Part shown: positions 1 to 8,385 of the stretch, one piece after another | Position numbering within the stretch: the first letter of the stretch is position 1 | Layout: each line of letters starts with the position of its first letter | From: Allocoleopsis franciscana PCC 7113 | GTDB lineage: Bacteria > Cyanobacteriota > Cyanobacteriia > Cyanobacteriales > Coleofasciculaceae | DNA: 64,000 bases | Assembly (NCBI RefSeq): GCF_000317515.1 | Contig: NC_019738.1 | Span: 5,482,001 to 5,546,000, forward strand | Direction of reading: 5' to 3' | Program-made: the position numbers and the translations under genes | The notes under the pieces: generated by a model | Database searches by the model: none | What the model saw: the letters and a program-made list of their open reading frames with translations, nothing else | Told to the model about the DNA's origin: nothing

Positions 1-245
1 AAGTCGATGGAATTTATGATTCCGACCCTCATCAAAATCCAACAGCCCGCCGCTTTCAGAGCCTTACCTACAGTCATGTCCTGACTCATGACTTGCGGGT
101 GATGGACAGTACAGCGATCGCATTATGTAAAGAGAATAATATCCCGATTATGGTATTTGATCTTACGGTGCGGGGTAATATCCACCGCGCTGTTAAGGGA
201 GAACCTGTCGGAACCATTGTGGGAGGTTTTTGTGAAGTTATCTGA
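1..245 (+). CDS. pyrH: UMP kinase, C-terminal part (5' truncated by window edge)
   Basis: The reading frame starts at base 3 and stops with TGA at 243-245. The visible 80 residues contain DGIYDSDP and the typical UMP kinase end ([10 protein letters not shown], then a [12 protein letters not shown] terminus). UMP kinase phosphorylates UMP to UDP in pyrimidine nucleotide synthesis. It overlaps the start of frr by 14 bases; pyrH-frr is the usual cyanobacterial and general bacterial order, which supports both calls. The N-terminal nucleotide-binding part lies outside the window. Confidence 0.93.
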   Translation, partial: VDGIYDSDPHQNPTARRFQSLTYSHVLTHDLRVMDSTAIALCKENNIPIMVFDLTVRGNIHRAVKGEPVGTIVGGFCEVI

Positions 246-780
246 TGCTGAAAGTAATATGCAGAAAGCGGTAGAGGCGACTCAACGCGCTTTCAATACC
301 ATTCGCACAGGTCGCGCCAATGCGACCCTACTCGACCGGGTAATGGTGGACTATTATGGTTCCCCTACACCCCTGAAGTCTCTGGCGAATATCAATACGC
401 CGGATGCAAGTACCATTACCATCCAACCCTATGACAAGACCAGTCTGAACGTGGTCGAGAAAGCCATTCAACTATCAGACATTGGCTTGACTCCCAATAA
501 CGATGGTCAGGTCATTCGGTTGAATGTTCCGCCATTAACCAGCGAACGCCGCAAGGAGTTTGTGAAAATGGCTAGCAAGTTTGCGGAAGAAGGGAAAGTT
601 GCGATTCGCAATATTCGCCGCGACGCTGTTGACTCTGTCCGCAAACAGGAAAAAAGTAGTGAAATCTCTGAGGATGAGTCGAAAGATCTTCAGGACAAGA
701 TTCAAAAACTGACGGATAAGCACATTGCCAAAATTGATGAGTTACTAGCGGAGAAGGAAAAAGATATCACAACGCTTTAA
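232..780 (+). CDS. frr: Ribosome recycling factor
   Basis: RRF splits post-termination ribosomes together with EF-G. The 182-residue product has the family landmarks: [13 protein letters not shown] near residue 25, [26 protein letters not shown], and the helical tail. The start is taken as GTG at 232 because a GGAGG box (222-226) sits 5 bases upstream and the length then matches the family; an open frame extends further upstream inside pyrH but does not look like RRF. Translationally coupled to pyrH by overlap. Confidence 0.95.
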   Translation: MKLSDAESNMQKAVEATQRAFNTIRTGRANATLLDRVMVDYYGSPTPLKSLANINTPDASTITIQPYDKTSLNVVEKAIQLSDIGLTPNNDGQVIRLNVPPLTSERRKEFVKMASKFAEEGKVAIRNIRRDAVDSVRKQEKSSEISEDESKDLQDKIQKLTDKHIAKIDELLAEKEKDITTL

Positions 781-1248
781 TGCAGAGAGTCTCATACAAC
801 TGAAAAGAGTGAGCCGACAAACCCCTTGTTTTCTTCAAGTTGATCAGAATGGAGTGGTGGCTCACTCCTCATGCTCAAAGAACTCTTTTCCTGTTCATAG
901 GTAAGCTGGTCTTTGAAAAGTGTTAGCTGCGCGATGAAGTCTAGGAAGATAGACTGGCATTCGCCGCCCAATTACGCCTGTTTAGATTTTGAGAAAATGT
1001 AAAACTTTTATGAACTATTCTTTGCAGATCTAGCCAACCTGATACTCGGTGTAAATAATGAATGAAAGCTAAGGACTGTTCCGTTAGGCAGCGAAGCGAA
1101 GAAATCTCTCAAATAGTCCAGATATCCTGCCTAAAGCCCGGAAAATAATGGAGCAAGGCTTTAAATATTTGGGTGATGGTGAAAAATATCATTTCCCAAA
1201 TTTGCCAGTACCTAGAACTTAGGCATTTTGACATTAAGGAGAATCGAC
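781..1248. other. Gene-free region with long inverted repeats after frr
   Basis: No convincing gene. Just past frr, GAGTGAGCC (807-815) is perfectly complementary to GGCTCACTC (859-867), and AAAAGAGT (803-810) to ACTCTTTT (882-889); the two pairings overlap and so exclude each other. They could form a weak terminator or a leader structure. A 24-codon frame beginning near 1149 is too short to support. Confidence 0.4.
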
Positions 1249-1686
1249 ATGGGACTTACCGATGGTCTGAATGACTCAAATAAAAAAGATAGCTTAGTGG
1301 CTGACACCGTAAATTTGATGGACGAACATGTCAATGCCAAGAGCGGGCTTGGTGGTATGGCATGGAAAGCCGCCTATGGAACTGTAAAGGGAGTCAAGCC
1401 AGGTTATATTGAAGGAGCTGTAGAACGGCTTCTGCCGGAATGCTTAGTAGCGCTCGATCCCATGTGGAGTGAGGGCGTACAGGCAGGTGACCCAGTTCAA
1501 CACCTTAGCCAGAACAGCTCTCGTGCGGCTGACGCATTGCTAGGTATCACCGATGCCAGAATCGAGAAAACCAGCAACGGCATGGTGCGAAGCGCCTATA
1601 AGCAACTTCGCGGGTCAGCCAAGAATGAGGTGGAGACGGCAGTACCCAGCTTAGCCAAAATCATCGATAAGTACACCAAGAGCTAA
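1249..1686 (+). CDS. DUF6918-like conserved protein
   Basis: Soluble 145-residue protein of unknown function. It resembles the DUF6918 family of cyanobacteria and actinobacteria: an N-terminal LVADTVNLMDEHV helix, KSGLGGMAWKAAYGTVK, a LLPECLVALDPMW block, and a C-terminal block with ADALLGITDARIE and the YKQLRGSAKNEV helix. The ATG at 1249 is chosen because AAGGAG lies 9 bases upstream. It stands alone between frr and a small membrane-protein gene. The family assignment is from memory of the motif pattern. Confidence 0.7.
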   Translation: MGLTDGLNDSNKKDSLVADTVNLMDEHVNAKSGLGGMAWKAAYGTVKGVKPGYIEGAVERLLPECLVALDPMWSEGVQAGDPVQHLSQNSSRAADALLGITDARIEKTSNGMVRSAYKQLRGSAKNEVETAVPSLAKIIDKYTKS

Positions 1687-1876
1687 ATGGCGCTGACTTG
1701 ACCGATAAGAGCGGCAGAAGCCGGAGCCTGATTCCGTTCTCCTGCCGTTGATGACAACGTAAAGTCAGTATTCAACGCTCTCCGCTCTCAAGAGTGAGCC
1801 ACCCTCACAAGCCTTTAGTCGTCGATAATGAGGCATGAGAGTTTTGTTGTACTAGTGTCTTTGCGAGTATAGAGTG

Positions 1877-1987
1877 ATGGAAAATACTGAGTGGCTCAAT
1901 TGGGTGGCCGGTGGACTAGCGATCGCCATTTTCATTGGTGGAATGCTGATGATGTTCACAACCGTTTGGACAACCAAGAAAAAATAA
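1877..1987 (+). CDS. Possible 36-residue single-span membrane protein
   Basis: ATG to TAA encodes 36 residues: an acidic, Trp-containing N terminus (MENTEWLNW), a hydrophobic span of about 20 residues (roughly 10-29), and a lysine-rich end (TTKKK), consistent with an inside-facing C terminus. This is the size and layout of small photosynthetic-complex subunits, but the sequence does not match PetN, PetM, PetL, PsbM, PsbX or PsbN as I know them. No strong ribosome-binding site. It may be real because it is intact and followed by a terminator about 200 bases on. Confidence 0.45.
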   Translation: MENTEWLNWVAGGLAIAIFIGGMLMMFTTVWTTKKK

Positions 1988-2191
1988 CTCAGTTAACCTT
2001 CCCGATTCGTTACATTGAGTTTTCCTTAAACAAGCTGAACAGCTTGTGTTAATTCGATACACTGTTAGCTTAACCACAACACTTCTATTCACCAACAGGA
2101 GTCCGGTTACCAAAACCGTTACCAGAACCTTGTTGCTGGTGAGTTAGTTCTACAATCCAATGTAGTTAAGTTAAGACTCCTCATGCCAAAC

Positions 2192-2221
2192 ACCGTGGAA
2201 CAACCAGTCCCACGGTTTTTT
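2192..2221 (+). terminator. Rho-independent terminator
   Basis: ACCGTGG (2192-2198) pairs with CCACGGT (2210-2216), followed by a T run. It would end transcription from the upstream plus-strand genes before the oppositely oriented gene at 2252-2686. Confidence 0.75.
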
Positions 2222-2251
2222 ATGGCTATAGTTGTCAGTGGTGAATTTCGA

Positions 2252-2686
2252 TCAGCGTCGGAGGTTGAGTAGCTCTTGGGGAGAGGCTAATAACTTAATC
2301 TGGGCGTAAAGAATTTCCCGTTCGGGGTTGAGGATAAAGATCCAGGCAACGTTGACGCCGAACAAAGAAGTCTGGACTTTGCCTTTCACCTGGATTTGAA
2401 TTTGGTCTTCTTCTAAAGCTTCGGCAATTCCCTCTCTAGGGAAGAGCTGCATTCCCTTGGCTTCGGCTTTCAGGTAAGTTGCGATCGCTTCTTTCCCTTC
2501 TATTGGCTCCTCAAACGGTGGGTGCAGCGCACCGGTTGGCGCAAACAAAGCTGCCGTTCCTTCATAATCAGCGGCGTTCATCGTTTGAAAATAACGCCAC
2601 ACCACGGATTCATCAATTCCTTCTATAGTCCAGTCAACCCCTGTAGCCGATGGAGTCGTCGTACTTTTATCTTCGGCAATGGTCAT
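2252..2686 (-). CDS. OCP C-terminal-domain homolog (CTDH), carotenoid-binding NTF2-like protein
   Basis: A stand-alone relative of the C-terminal domain of the orange carotenoid protein, 144 residues, NTF2 fold. CTDHs bind ketocarotenoids and hand them to OCP or helical carotenoid proteins. Family features: RYFQTMNAADYEGTAALF, GALHPPFEEPIEGKEAI, VQTSLFGVNVAWIFILNP and LLASPQELLN. Tyr32 and Trp115 match the OCP residues that hydrogen-bond the carotenoid ring. The protein has no cysteine, unlike CTDHs that form disulphide dimers. No helical carotenoid protein or OCP gene is present in the window. A terminator-like hairpin lies in its leader. Confidence 0.85.
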   Translation of the reverse strand: MTIAEDKSTTTPSATGVDWTIEGIDESVVWRYFQTMNAADYEGTAALFAPTGALHPPFEEPIEGKEAIATYLKAEAKGMQLFPREGIAEALEEDQIQIQVKGKVQTSLFGVNVAWIFILNPEREILYAQIKLLASPQELLNLRR

Positions 2687-2725
2687 CGCAACATCCTAAA
2701 TTTTTCAATTACGACATTAGTTTTA

Positions 2726-2753
2726 AAGGAAAAAGGCAGGTTTAGACCTGCCC
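2726..2753 (-). promoter_or_regulatory. Terminator-like hairpin in the leader of the CTDH gene
   Basis: On the minus strand GGCAGGT-ctaa-ACCTGCC (2752-2735) is followed directly by TTTTT, about 40 bases before the CTDH start codon at 2686. No minus-strand gene ends nearby, so it is placed to attenuate CTDH transcription or to end a short leader RNA. It also has a weaker CTTTT tail on the plus strand. Confidence 0.55.
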
Positions 2754-2914
2754 TTTTAGAAGGAGTGTGCAGTACTATTCGCCGATATCAGGTTAGATAT
2801 TCTTCCTTGGGGTCTCCTGATTTCATATTGCAACGTTTTATTAACAATACTAATAAAATTTATCAATAGGCTTCCCAAGAAATTATTATTAATAGTTTGG
2901 GAAATTTGTGATCA

Positions 2915-3880
2915 ATGTCACTGTCAGAGGAAATATCTGTCAGCAGCAGTCAGGTCAAACAGGAAGCGCGTTCACTGGGTTTTCATTTATGTGGAATCGC
3001 GGCGGTAGATGATCAGGCGTCCTCACCTACACGGGAACATCTCGAAGCATGGCTGGCTTTAGGGTACCAGGCAGATATGGCTTGGATGGATAATCCCCAA
3101 CGGTTTGACATCCGTGCCTGTATGCCAGAGGTTCAGTCGGTTATTTGTGTGGCGCTGAATTACTACACCCCCCACCAGCGTCCACAAGGTTCCGAATATG
3201 CCAAAATCTCCCGTTACGGTTGGGGTCGAGATTACCACAAGGTAATGCATAAAAAATTGAAAGCATTAACGAACTGGCTCTCAGCACAAGGTGAAGGAAT
3301 TTTAGCTCGTTATTATGCGGATACAGGGCCGGTTCAGGATAAAGTCTGGGCACAGCGAGCTGGAATGGGTTGGATTGCCAAAAATGCTAATGTAATTACA
3401 CGAGAGTATGGCAGTTGGGTGTTTTTAGGGGAAGTTTTGACGAATCTGCCCTTAACCCCAGACCAGCCCCATACCCAACATTGTGGTACCTGTACTCGTT
3501 GTCTTGACGCTTGTCCGACAGGTGCAATTACCAAGCCGTTTGTGGTCGATGCCAATCGATGCATTGCTTACCATACAATAGAGAATCGGCGTCAAGAATT
3601 ACCGGAATCTCTTGCACCCTATTTAGAAGGCTGGGTTGCAGGTTGTGACATCTGCCAGGACGTTTGTCCTTGGAACCAACGTTTTGCCCAAGAAACCGAT
3701 GTTGCGGAATTTCAGCCCTATCCCTGGAATGTGGCTCCTACACTTACAGAATTAGCAACTCTCTCCGATGATGAGTGGAACCGACGCTTTCCTGCGTCGG
3801 CGCTGCGGCGGATTAAACCAGAGATGCTCCGACGAAATGCTCAAGCAAATCTTAAGGCGGCTCAAGCCTCTAACCAGTGA
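2915..3880 (+). CDS. queG: Epoxyqueuosine reductase
   Basis: QueG reduces epoxyqueuosine to queuosine in tRNA using cobalamin and two 4Fe-4S clusters. The 321-residue protein shows the DUF1730 N-terminal part, a YYADTGPV segment with Asp136 (the catalytic acid in characterised QueG), and the cluster cysteines C190, C193, C196, C200 followed by C216, C244, C247 and C251 (CGTCTRCLDACP and CDICQDVCPWN). Monocistronic, divergent from the CTDH gene. Confidence 0.95.
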   Translation: MSLSEEISVSSSQVKQEARSLGFHLCGIAAVDDQASSPTREHLEAWLALGYQADMAWMDNPQRFDIRACMPEVQSVICVALNYYTPHQRPQGSEYAKISRYGWGRDYHKVMHKKLKALTNWLSAQGEGILARYYADTGPVQDKVWAQRAGMGWIAKNANVITREYGSWVFLGEVLTNLPLTPDQPHTQHCGTCTRCLDACPTGAITKPFVVDANRCIAYHTIENRRQELPESLAPYLEGWVAGCDICQDVCPWNQRFAQETDVAEFQPYPWNVAPTLTELATLSDDEWNRRFPASALRRIKPEMLRRNAQANLKAAQASNQ

Positions 3881-4001
3881 TTTTCTATGCAGGGAAATAT
3901 TGAAAGATTTCAACTTCTAGCCATCAAAGCTTAGATCAAAAAAAGCCTGTCTCTTTTCCATCGACCTGAATTCCTGGTTTTTGAAAAATCCAGCCACAAT
4001 A

Positions 4002-4652
4002 ATGAATACAAAAGTGATTATTTTTGATTTTGATGGCACATTGGCTGATACCTTCGACGCCTTTGTCATGATTAGTAATCGCTTAGCTTTAGAGTTTGGA
4101 TATCCACCAACGACTCCAGAGGAAATTCCTAAACTTAGGAATTTAAGTTCTAGGGAAATTATTAAAAAATCAGGAATTTCACTTTTTAAGATGCCCTTTC
4201 TTTTGAAGAAAGTTAGAGAATATTTACATCAAGAAATTCTCAATCTTAAAACAATTCCTGGGATTCAAGATGCCCTTATTCAGTTAAAGCATGAAGGATA
4301 CTGTTTAGGGATATTAACTTCTAACTCAGAAGAGAATGTTAAGCTGTTCTTAAAAAAACATGGAATGCAAGATTTATTTAGCTTCATTTATTCAGAAAAT
4401 TCACTTTTTAGTAAAGATAAGTCACTTTTAAAGTTAATGAAAAAAAATAATCTTAGGTCAGACGATCTTCTTTACGTAGGAGATGAAACACGAGATATTG
4501 AAGCGTCAAAAAAGATTCAAATTAAAGTCATTGCTGTCACTTGGGGGTTTAATTCAGGGGAAGTATTAACTAAACACAATCCCGATTTTTTGATTGAGCA
4601 ACCGAGTGAATTGATTGAGGTCTTGGGAAGCTTACAACAAATTGTCTCTTAA
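4002..4652 (+). CDS. HAD-superfamily phosphatase (phosphoglycolate phosphatase-like)
   Basis: A 216-residue HAD hydrolase, class with a helical cap. Motif I is IIFDFDGTLADT with the nucleophile and acid aspartates; motif II is LGILTSNS; motif III is the lysine in the KDKSLL region; motif IV is LLYVGDETRDIEAS. The cap lies at about residues 20-80. The ATG at 4002 gives a start immediately before motif I; a TTG 21 bases upstream is possible. Substrate unknown. The gene is distinctly AT-rich compared with its neighbours queG and chlB, which may mean later acquisition. Confidence 0.82.
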   Translation: MNTKVIIFDFDGTLADTFDAFVMISNRLALEFGYPPTTPEEIPKLRNLSSREIIKKSGISLFKMPFLLKKVREYLHQEILNLKTIPGIQDALIQLKHEGYCLGILTSNSEENVKLFLKKHGMQDLFSFIYSENSLFSKDKSLLKLMKKNNLRSDDLLYVGDETRDIEASKKIQIKVIAVTWGFNSGEVLTKHNPDFLIEQPSELIEVLGSLQQIVS

Positions 4653-4958
4653 ATGGCTTGCGCCATGAAAGTATAATCTGACTTTCCTGCCAACCTGAGC
4701 GCCAATTCCTACAGAATGTAGAGAAAGGTTAAAAATCATTTCACTAAAACAACAGCAACATTGTTTTAGTCTGAGCTGAATGCCATGCAGGCAGGAGGGT
4801 TGAGGCATTGCTAAGAAAGTTGAACCGTCGTAAGTCCTGACTCACATAGGACTTCAAGTCTGAGACAATCAGAAACGATCTCAAAAACAAAGCAATCATT
4901 CCCCACGTTTCCTCAATTAGAGATAGAGATTTTTTTTGACCACTAGGGAGAACACTGT
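4653..4958. other. Gene-free leader region upstream of chlB
   Basis: About 300 bases with no coding frame that looks real. It should contain the chlB promoter; the last 30 bases carry a T run (4930-4938) and a GGGAGA box 8 bases before the chlB ATG. No recognised operator. Confidence 0.4.
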
Positions 4959-6485
4959 ATGAAATTGGCTTACTGGATGTATGCAGGCCCCGCCCACATT
5001 GGTACCTTGCGCGTCTCCAGTTCTTTTAAAAACGTCCATGCCATCATGCACGCGCCGATTGGAGATGACTACTTCAACGTCATGCGCTCCATGTTAGAAC
5101 GCGATCGCAATTTTACCCCAGTGACGATCAGTTCCGTAGACCGGAATGTCTTGGCACGCGGTTCCCAGGAAAAAGTGGTGAACAACATCACCCGCAAGGA
5201 TACCGAGGAAACCCCAGACTTGATTGTTCTCACACCCACCTGCACCTCCAGCATCCTGCAAGAAGACCTGGAAAACTTTGTCCAACGGGCGCAGTTGGAT
5301 GCCAAAGGGGATGTGATGCTAGCGGACGTAAACCACTACCGCGTCAATGAACTACAAGCCGCAGACCGTACCCTAGAGCAAATTGTCCAGTTTTACATTG
5401 CTAAGGCACGCAAGCAAGGGCATCTGCCCGAAGGCAAAACGGAAAAGCCTTCCGTCAATATCATCGGCATTTCTTCCCTGGGCTTCCACAATCACCACGA
5501 TTGCACCGAACTGAAGCGGTTAATGGCTGACCTTGGTATTGAGGTCAACGAGGTGATTCCAGAAGGCGCTTCGGTTCACAACTTGAAGAATTTGCCTCGT
5601 GCTTGGTTTAACCTGGTGCCTTATCGAGAAATCGGCTTGATGGCAGCGCGTTACCTGGAACAAGAATTCGGGATGCCTTATGTAGACATTACTCCCATGG
5701 GAGTTGTGGAAACAGCGCGTTGCATCCGCAAGATTCAACAAGTGATTAATGCCCAAGGTGCTGAGGTTGATTACGAAGAGTACATCAACAACCAAACCCT
5801 GTATGTTTCCCAAGCGGCTTGGTTCTCTCGTTCCATTGACTGCCAGAATTTGACGGGTAAGAAAGCTGTCGTCTTTGGTGATAATACCCATGCGGCTGCC
5901 ATGACCAAAATTTTGGCACGGGAGATGGGAATTCACGTTGTCTTAGCTGGCACTTACTGTAAGTACGATGAAGAGTGGTTCCGCGAACAGGTAAGCGAAT
6001 ACTGCGATGAAGTACTCATTAGTGATGATAATGGGGCAATTGGAGATGCGATCGCACGCATTGAACCCTCCGCTATCTTCGGTACCCAAATGGAACGCCA
6101 CGTCGGTAAGCGCTTAAGCATCCCTTGTGGTGTTATCGCCGCGCCGATTCATGTTCAAGATTTCCCCATCGGTTATAAGCCATTCCTGGGTTACGAAGGC
6201 ACCAATCAAATGGCTGATTTGGTCTACAATTCCTTTACTCTAGGAATGGAAGACCACCTGTTAGAAATCTTCGGCGGTCACGATACCAAGGAAGTAATTA
6301 CTAGAGGAATTTCTGCTGATTCTGACCTCGGTTGGAATAAGGAAGCGCAAGCCGAATTGAACAAGGTTCCTGGTTTTGTTCGCGGTAAGGTGAAGCGTAA
6401 TACCGAGAAGTTTGCTCGTGAGCGTGGCTTTAGTGAAATTACTCTCGAAGTGATGTACGCGGCGAAGGAAGCTGTGGGTGCGTAA
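4959..6485 (+). CDS. chlB: Light-independent protochlorophyllide reductase subunit B
   Basis: ChlB pairs with ChlN to form the NB component of the dark-operative protochlorophyllide reductase, a nitrogenase relative that receives electrons from ChlL. The 508-residue protein has the hallmark start [15 protein letters not shown], the cluster-binding Cys within [15 protein letters not shown], and the conserved stretch [19 protein letters not shown]. The C-terminal chlorophyllide-reductase-type domain is complete. chlL and chlN are not in the window, as in many cyanobacteria where chlB stands apart. Confidence 0.97.
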   Translation: MKLAYWMYAGPAHIGTLRVSSSFKNVHAIMHAPIGDDYFNVMRSMLERDRNFTPVTISSVDRNVLARGSQEKVVNNITRKDTEETPDLIVLTPTCTSSILQEDLENFVQRAQLDAKGDVMLADVNHYRVNELQAADRTLEQIVQFYIAKARKQGHLPEGKTEKPSVNIIGISSLGFHNHHDCTELKRLMADLGIEVNEVIPEGASVHNLKNLPRAWFNLVPYREIGLMAARYLEQEFGMPYVDITPMGVVETARCIRKIQQVINAQGAEVDYEEYINNQTLYVSQAAWFSRSIDCQNLTGKKAVVFGDNTHAAAMTKILAREMGIHVVLAGTYCKYDEEWFREQVSEYCDEVLISDDNGAIGDAIARIEPSAIFGTQMERHVGKRLSIPCGVIAAPIHVQDFPIGYKPFLGYEGTNQMADLVYNSFTLGMEDHLLEIFGGHDTKEVITRGISADSDLGWNKEAQAELNKVPGFVRGKVKRNTEKFARERGFSEITLEVMYAAKEAVGA

Positions 6486-6524
6486 TTAACACTGACTTAT
6501 CCGCTTTACCCACAGAATTACATA

Positions 6525-6556
6525 AGAGTGTTTCCTTTGGGGGACGCTCTTTTTTG
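6525..6556 (+). terminator. Terminator after chlB
   Basis: An 11-bp stem with G-U pairs formed by AGAGTGTTTCC (6525-6535) and GGGGACGCTCT (6540-6550), followed by TTTTT. It sits 40 bases after the chlB stop. Confidence 0.8.
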
Positions 6557-6578
6557 TGTTTATAAATAATCTGTAGGG

Positions 6579-6887
6579 ATGGGTTTGGTGATGGAAATGG
6601 CACAAACTAATTCTAATCAGGTCAAACTTTATACCCGATTTATTTCAATACTGAAAATAAGTCAGTATATCGGCTACTTCATTGTAGTTGTCTTAAGTCT
6701 CTTTTTTTTCGTGGTGACTGGGAATGTAATTGCATTTACACCCGTCGCCAATATTTGGTTTTTTTATATTATTTATATTCTGTTACAAGCAGCAATTGGC
6801 TGTGTGATTGTCTACATTTTTACCCAAGCACTGATAGCGATCATCGACCTTTTAAGTCGTATAGAACACAATACCCGGCGTTTGTAA
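6579..6887 (+). CDS. Small membrane protein of unknown function
   Basis: About 96-102 residues depending on which of three in-frame ATGs (6579, 6591, 6597) is used. Two long hydrophobic segments (about residues 28-52 and 60-90) separated by a short polar loop, followed by a charged C-terminal tail ending in RRL. I do not recognise a family. It follows the chlB terminator and is transcribed in the same direction. Confidence 0.55.
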   Translation: MGLVMEMAQTNSNQVKLYTRFISILKISQYIGYFIVVVLSLFFFVVTGNVIAFTPVANIWFFYIIYILLQAAIGCVIVYIFTQALIAIIDLLSRIEHNTRRL

Positions 6888-7338
6888 GCTGGAGTGCTTT
6901 TAGTATATAGGATGTGTTAGCTCTTGCGTAACGCATCAATGTCGATGGGGAAATAGCTATTTGGTGGGTTACAGCGACGCCACGCTCCACCCTACTCCCT
7001 TCAAATTCTTATTTAGCAGAGATTTCAGTCTTATCTTGACACCAATGGATAATATCACGCTCGTCCCATGAGTGGGGTGTAACTTTCGAGAGTGATAGAC
7101 GCTCCATTGGGAGTTGCAAAATCACTGAAATTTCGCTAAACTCTCTCCAGAGAAAAATCGAGGCAATCAAAACTGACTCCAAAAAACTGTAAAGTTTTGT
7201 TAGCGTCTGTCACCCAAGTGTTGTCCTTAACTCAATAGAGTTTTTGAGCAACTCTTGACAATAAGTTATCCCGAAAATCGAGCAAAAAACTGGTTTGAAT
7301 TCAAATAAAAACCGCTCAAATTGAGGAGCTTTAAGTTC
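6888..7338. other. Gene-poor region with a repeat and a possible gene remnant
   Basis: Contains an imperfect palindromic repeat near 6962-6997 (ggtgggtt ... ccaccctac), similar in wording to the one after acnB at 47681-47705. On the minus strand 7009-7209 there is an uninterrupted 66-codon frame whose translation looks protein-like (for example MERLSLSKVTPHSWDERDII) but which has no early ATG or ribosome-binding site; it may be the 3' remnant of a lost gene. Confidence 0.35.
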
Positions 7339-7905
7339 ATGAATATCACCAAGACCGAATTGAAAAATGAATTGCATCTGGAATCGGTTGACGAGGTGAC
7401 GAAAGCTCAACAGCAGCTTAACCACTCTAATTTGGAAGAATCTTTTCTCAATCCAGTAGAGGCAAATGAAATTCGCCGCTACTTTCATTTACTAGAAACC
7501 GGTTTGACGCCTCAAGAAGCAGAACAACAGGCGAAGCTTACGACTTCAAACCATAGTATTAATGGAAATGGGCAAAATTCAGGCCAGCCAGCTCATACTA
7601 ACCCGGCTTCAAAGATTGAACAGATTCTGCAAAATCAGCAGAACTTAGCTCGCACGTTGTTGGAACTCAGCCATAAACAAGCGGAGTTGTTAGAAGCAAA
7701 ATCTTGGACACAATTTCAAAGCACTTATGCGAGCCATTTAAATAACGATATTAGTAAATTTACTGATGATATGACAGCCTTGTTTTCTGTCATGAATTCT
7801 AATATAGAGAATGCCGAATTCATTTCGACGGAGGAGTATGAACCCCTCCCTTTCGATTCGAGGCCCAAGATGCCCCCTCTCGACCGATTACCCAGCGCTT
7901 TGTAG
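7339..7905 (+). CDS. N-terminal part of a frameshifted unknown membrane protein
   Basis: 188 residues, polar and helix-rich, with a predicted coiled coil around residues 90-140 (KIEQILQNQQNLARTLLEL). The ATG at 7339 follows GAGG at 7323-7326. No family recognised. The frame stops at 7903-7905, but the overlapping -1 frame is open from 7842 and runs into the next entry without a stop, giving a coherent protein of about 297 residues. The simplest reading is one gene split by a single-base loss, possibly in the C-run near 7873-7877; sequencing error or programmed frameshift are alternatives. Confidence 0.6.
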   Translation: MNITKTELKNELHLESVDEVTKAQQQLNHSNLEESFLNPVEANEIRRYFHLLETGLTPQEAEQQAKLTTSNHSINGNGQNSGQPAHTNPASKIEQILQNQQNLARTLLELSHKQAELLEAKSWTQFQSTYASHLNNDISKFTDDMTALFSVMNSNIENAEFISTEEYEPLPFDSRPKMPPLDRLPSAL

Positions 7906-7940
7906 AGTCAGAACAACGTCTCATCGGTGCCTCTGAGCAA

Positions 7941-8231
7941 ATGGGCAAAGAAGTTTCAGACTTCACTGTTCAAAAAGTACAGCAGGGGCAAATTAGTCTG
8001 ATGAAGCGAATTAATAGTGCTTGGATTAATGGGGTGGTTTCGGGAATTGCGGTTGGCGTCTTGATGGCCTATATTAGCTGGGAATCTAGTGGTAGGCAAG
8101 GCAAGCTAACCGAATATATTTCCAGTTCCTTACTGTTTTCTTCACTGATTACAATTTCCACAATGGCTGGGGCTTCAGTGGGATTCACCCAGGCTCTGAG
8201 GCGGAAATTTGAATCGGCTAAAAACAGCTAA
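7941..8231 (+). pseudogene. C-terminal part of the frameshifted membrane protein
   Basis: 96 residues from the first ATG, but the frame is open from 7842 and reads like a natural continuation of the preceding gene (segment ITQRFVESEQRLIGASEQ before the ATG). It has two hydrophobic spans, about residues 30-46 and 63-84, and a basic tail (RRKFESAKNS). No ribosome-binding site precedes the ATG, which supports the view that it was translated as the C-terminal membrane anchor of the upstream protein. Function unknown. Confidence 0.55.
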
Positions 8232-8248
8232 AAATAAGCTCTTTTACC

Positions 8249-8290
8249 GTTGTGGGTAAGGGCGGGCAAGATGCTTATTCCTCCACAATA
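8249..8290. repeat. Interspersed palindromic repeat
   Basis: TTGTGG ... CCACAA flanks the core gggcgggcaagatgcttatt. A near copy (gacgggcaagatgcccattccaca) is at 39727-39752. Presumably a dispersed non-coding repeat. Confidence 0.55.
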
Positions 8291-8385
8291 ATCGGGAGGG
8301 TTTTTTGAGAAGCGATCGCACTTATTGTAGCGAAGATGCGATCTGCGCTTCGCAGCAGCGCTTCGCTATCGCTCTCAACCTCCTT

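Noticed and set aside
851..875. Yfr1-type small RNA core (ACTCCTCAC)
   Set aside because: The sequence here is CACTCCTCATG; the core motif is incomplete and the flanking stem-loops of Yfr1 are absent.
2522..2869. 115-codon plus-strand frame overlapping the CTDH gene
   Set aside because: It is antisense to a clearly recognised gene and its translation has no domain or compositional sense.
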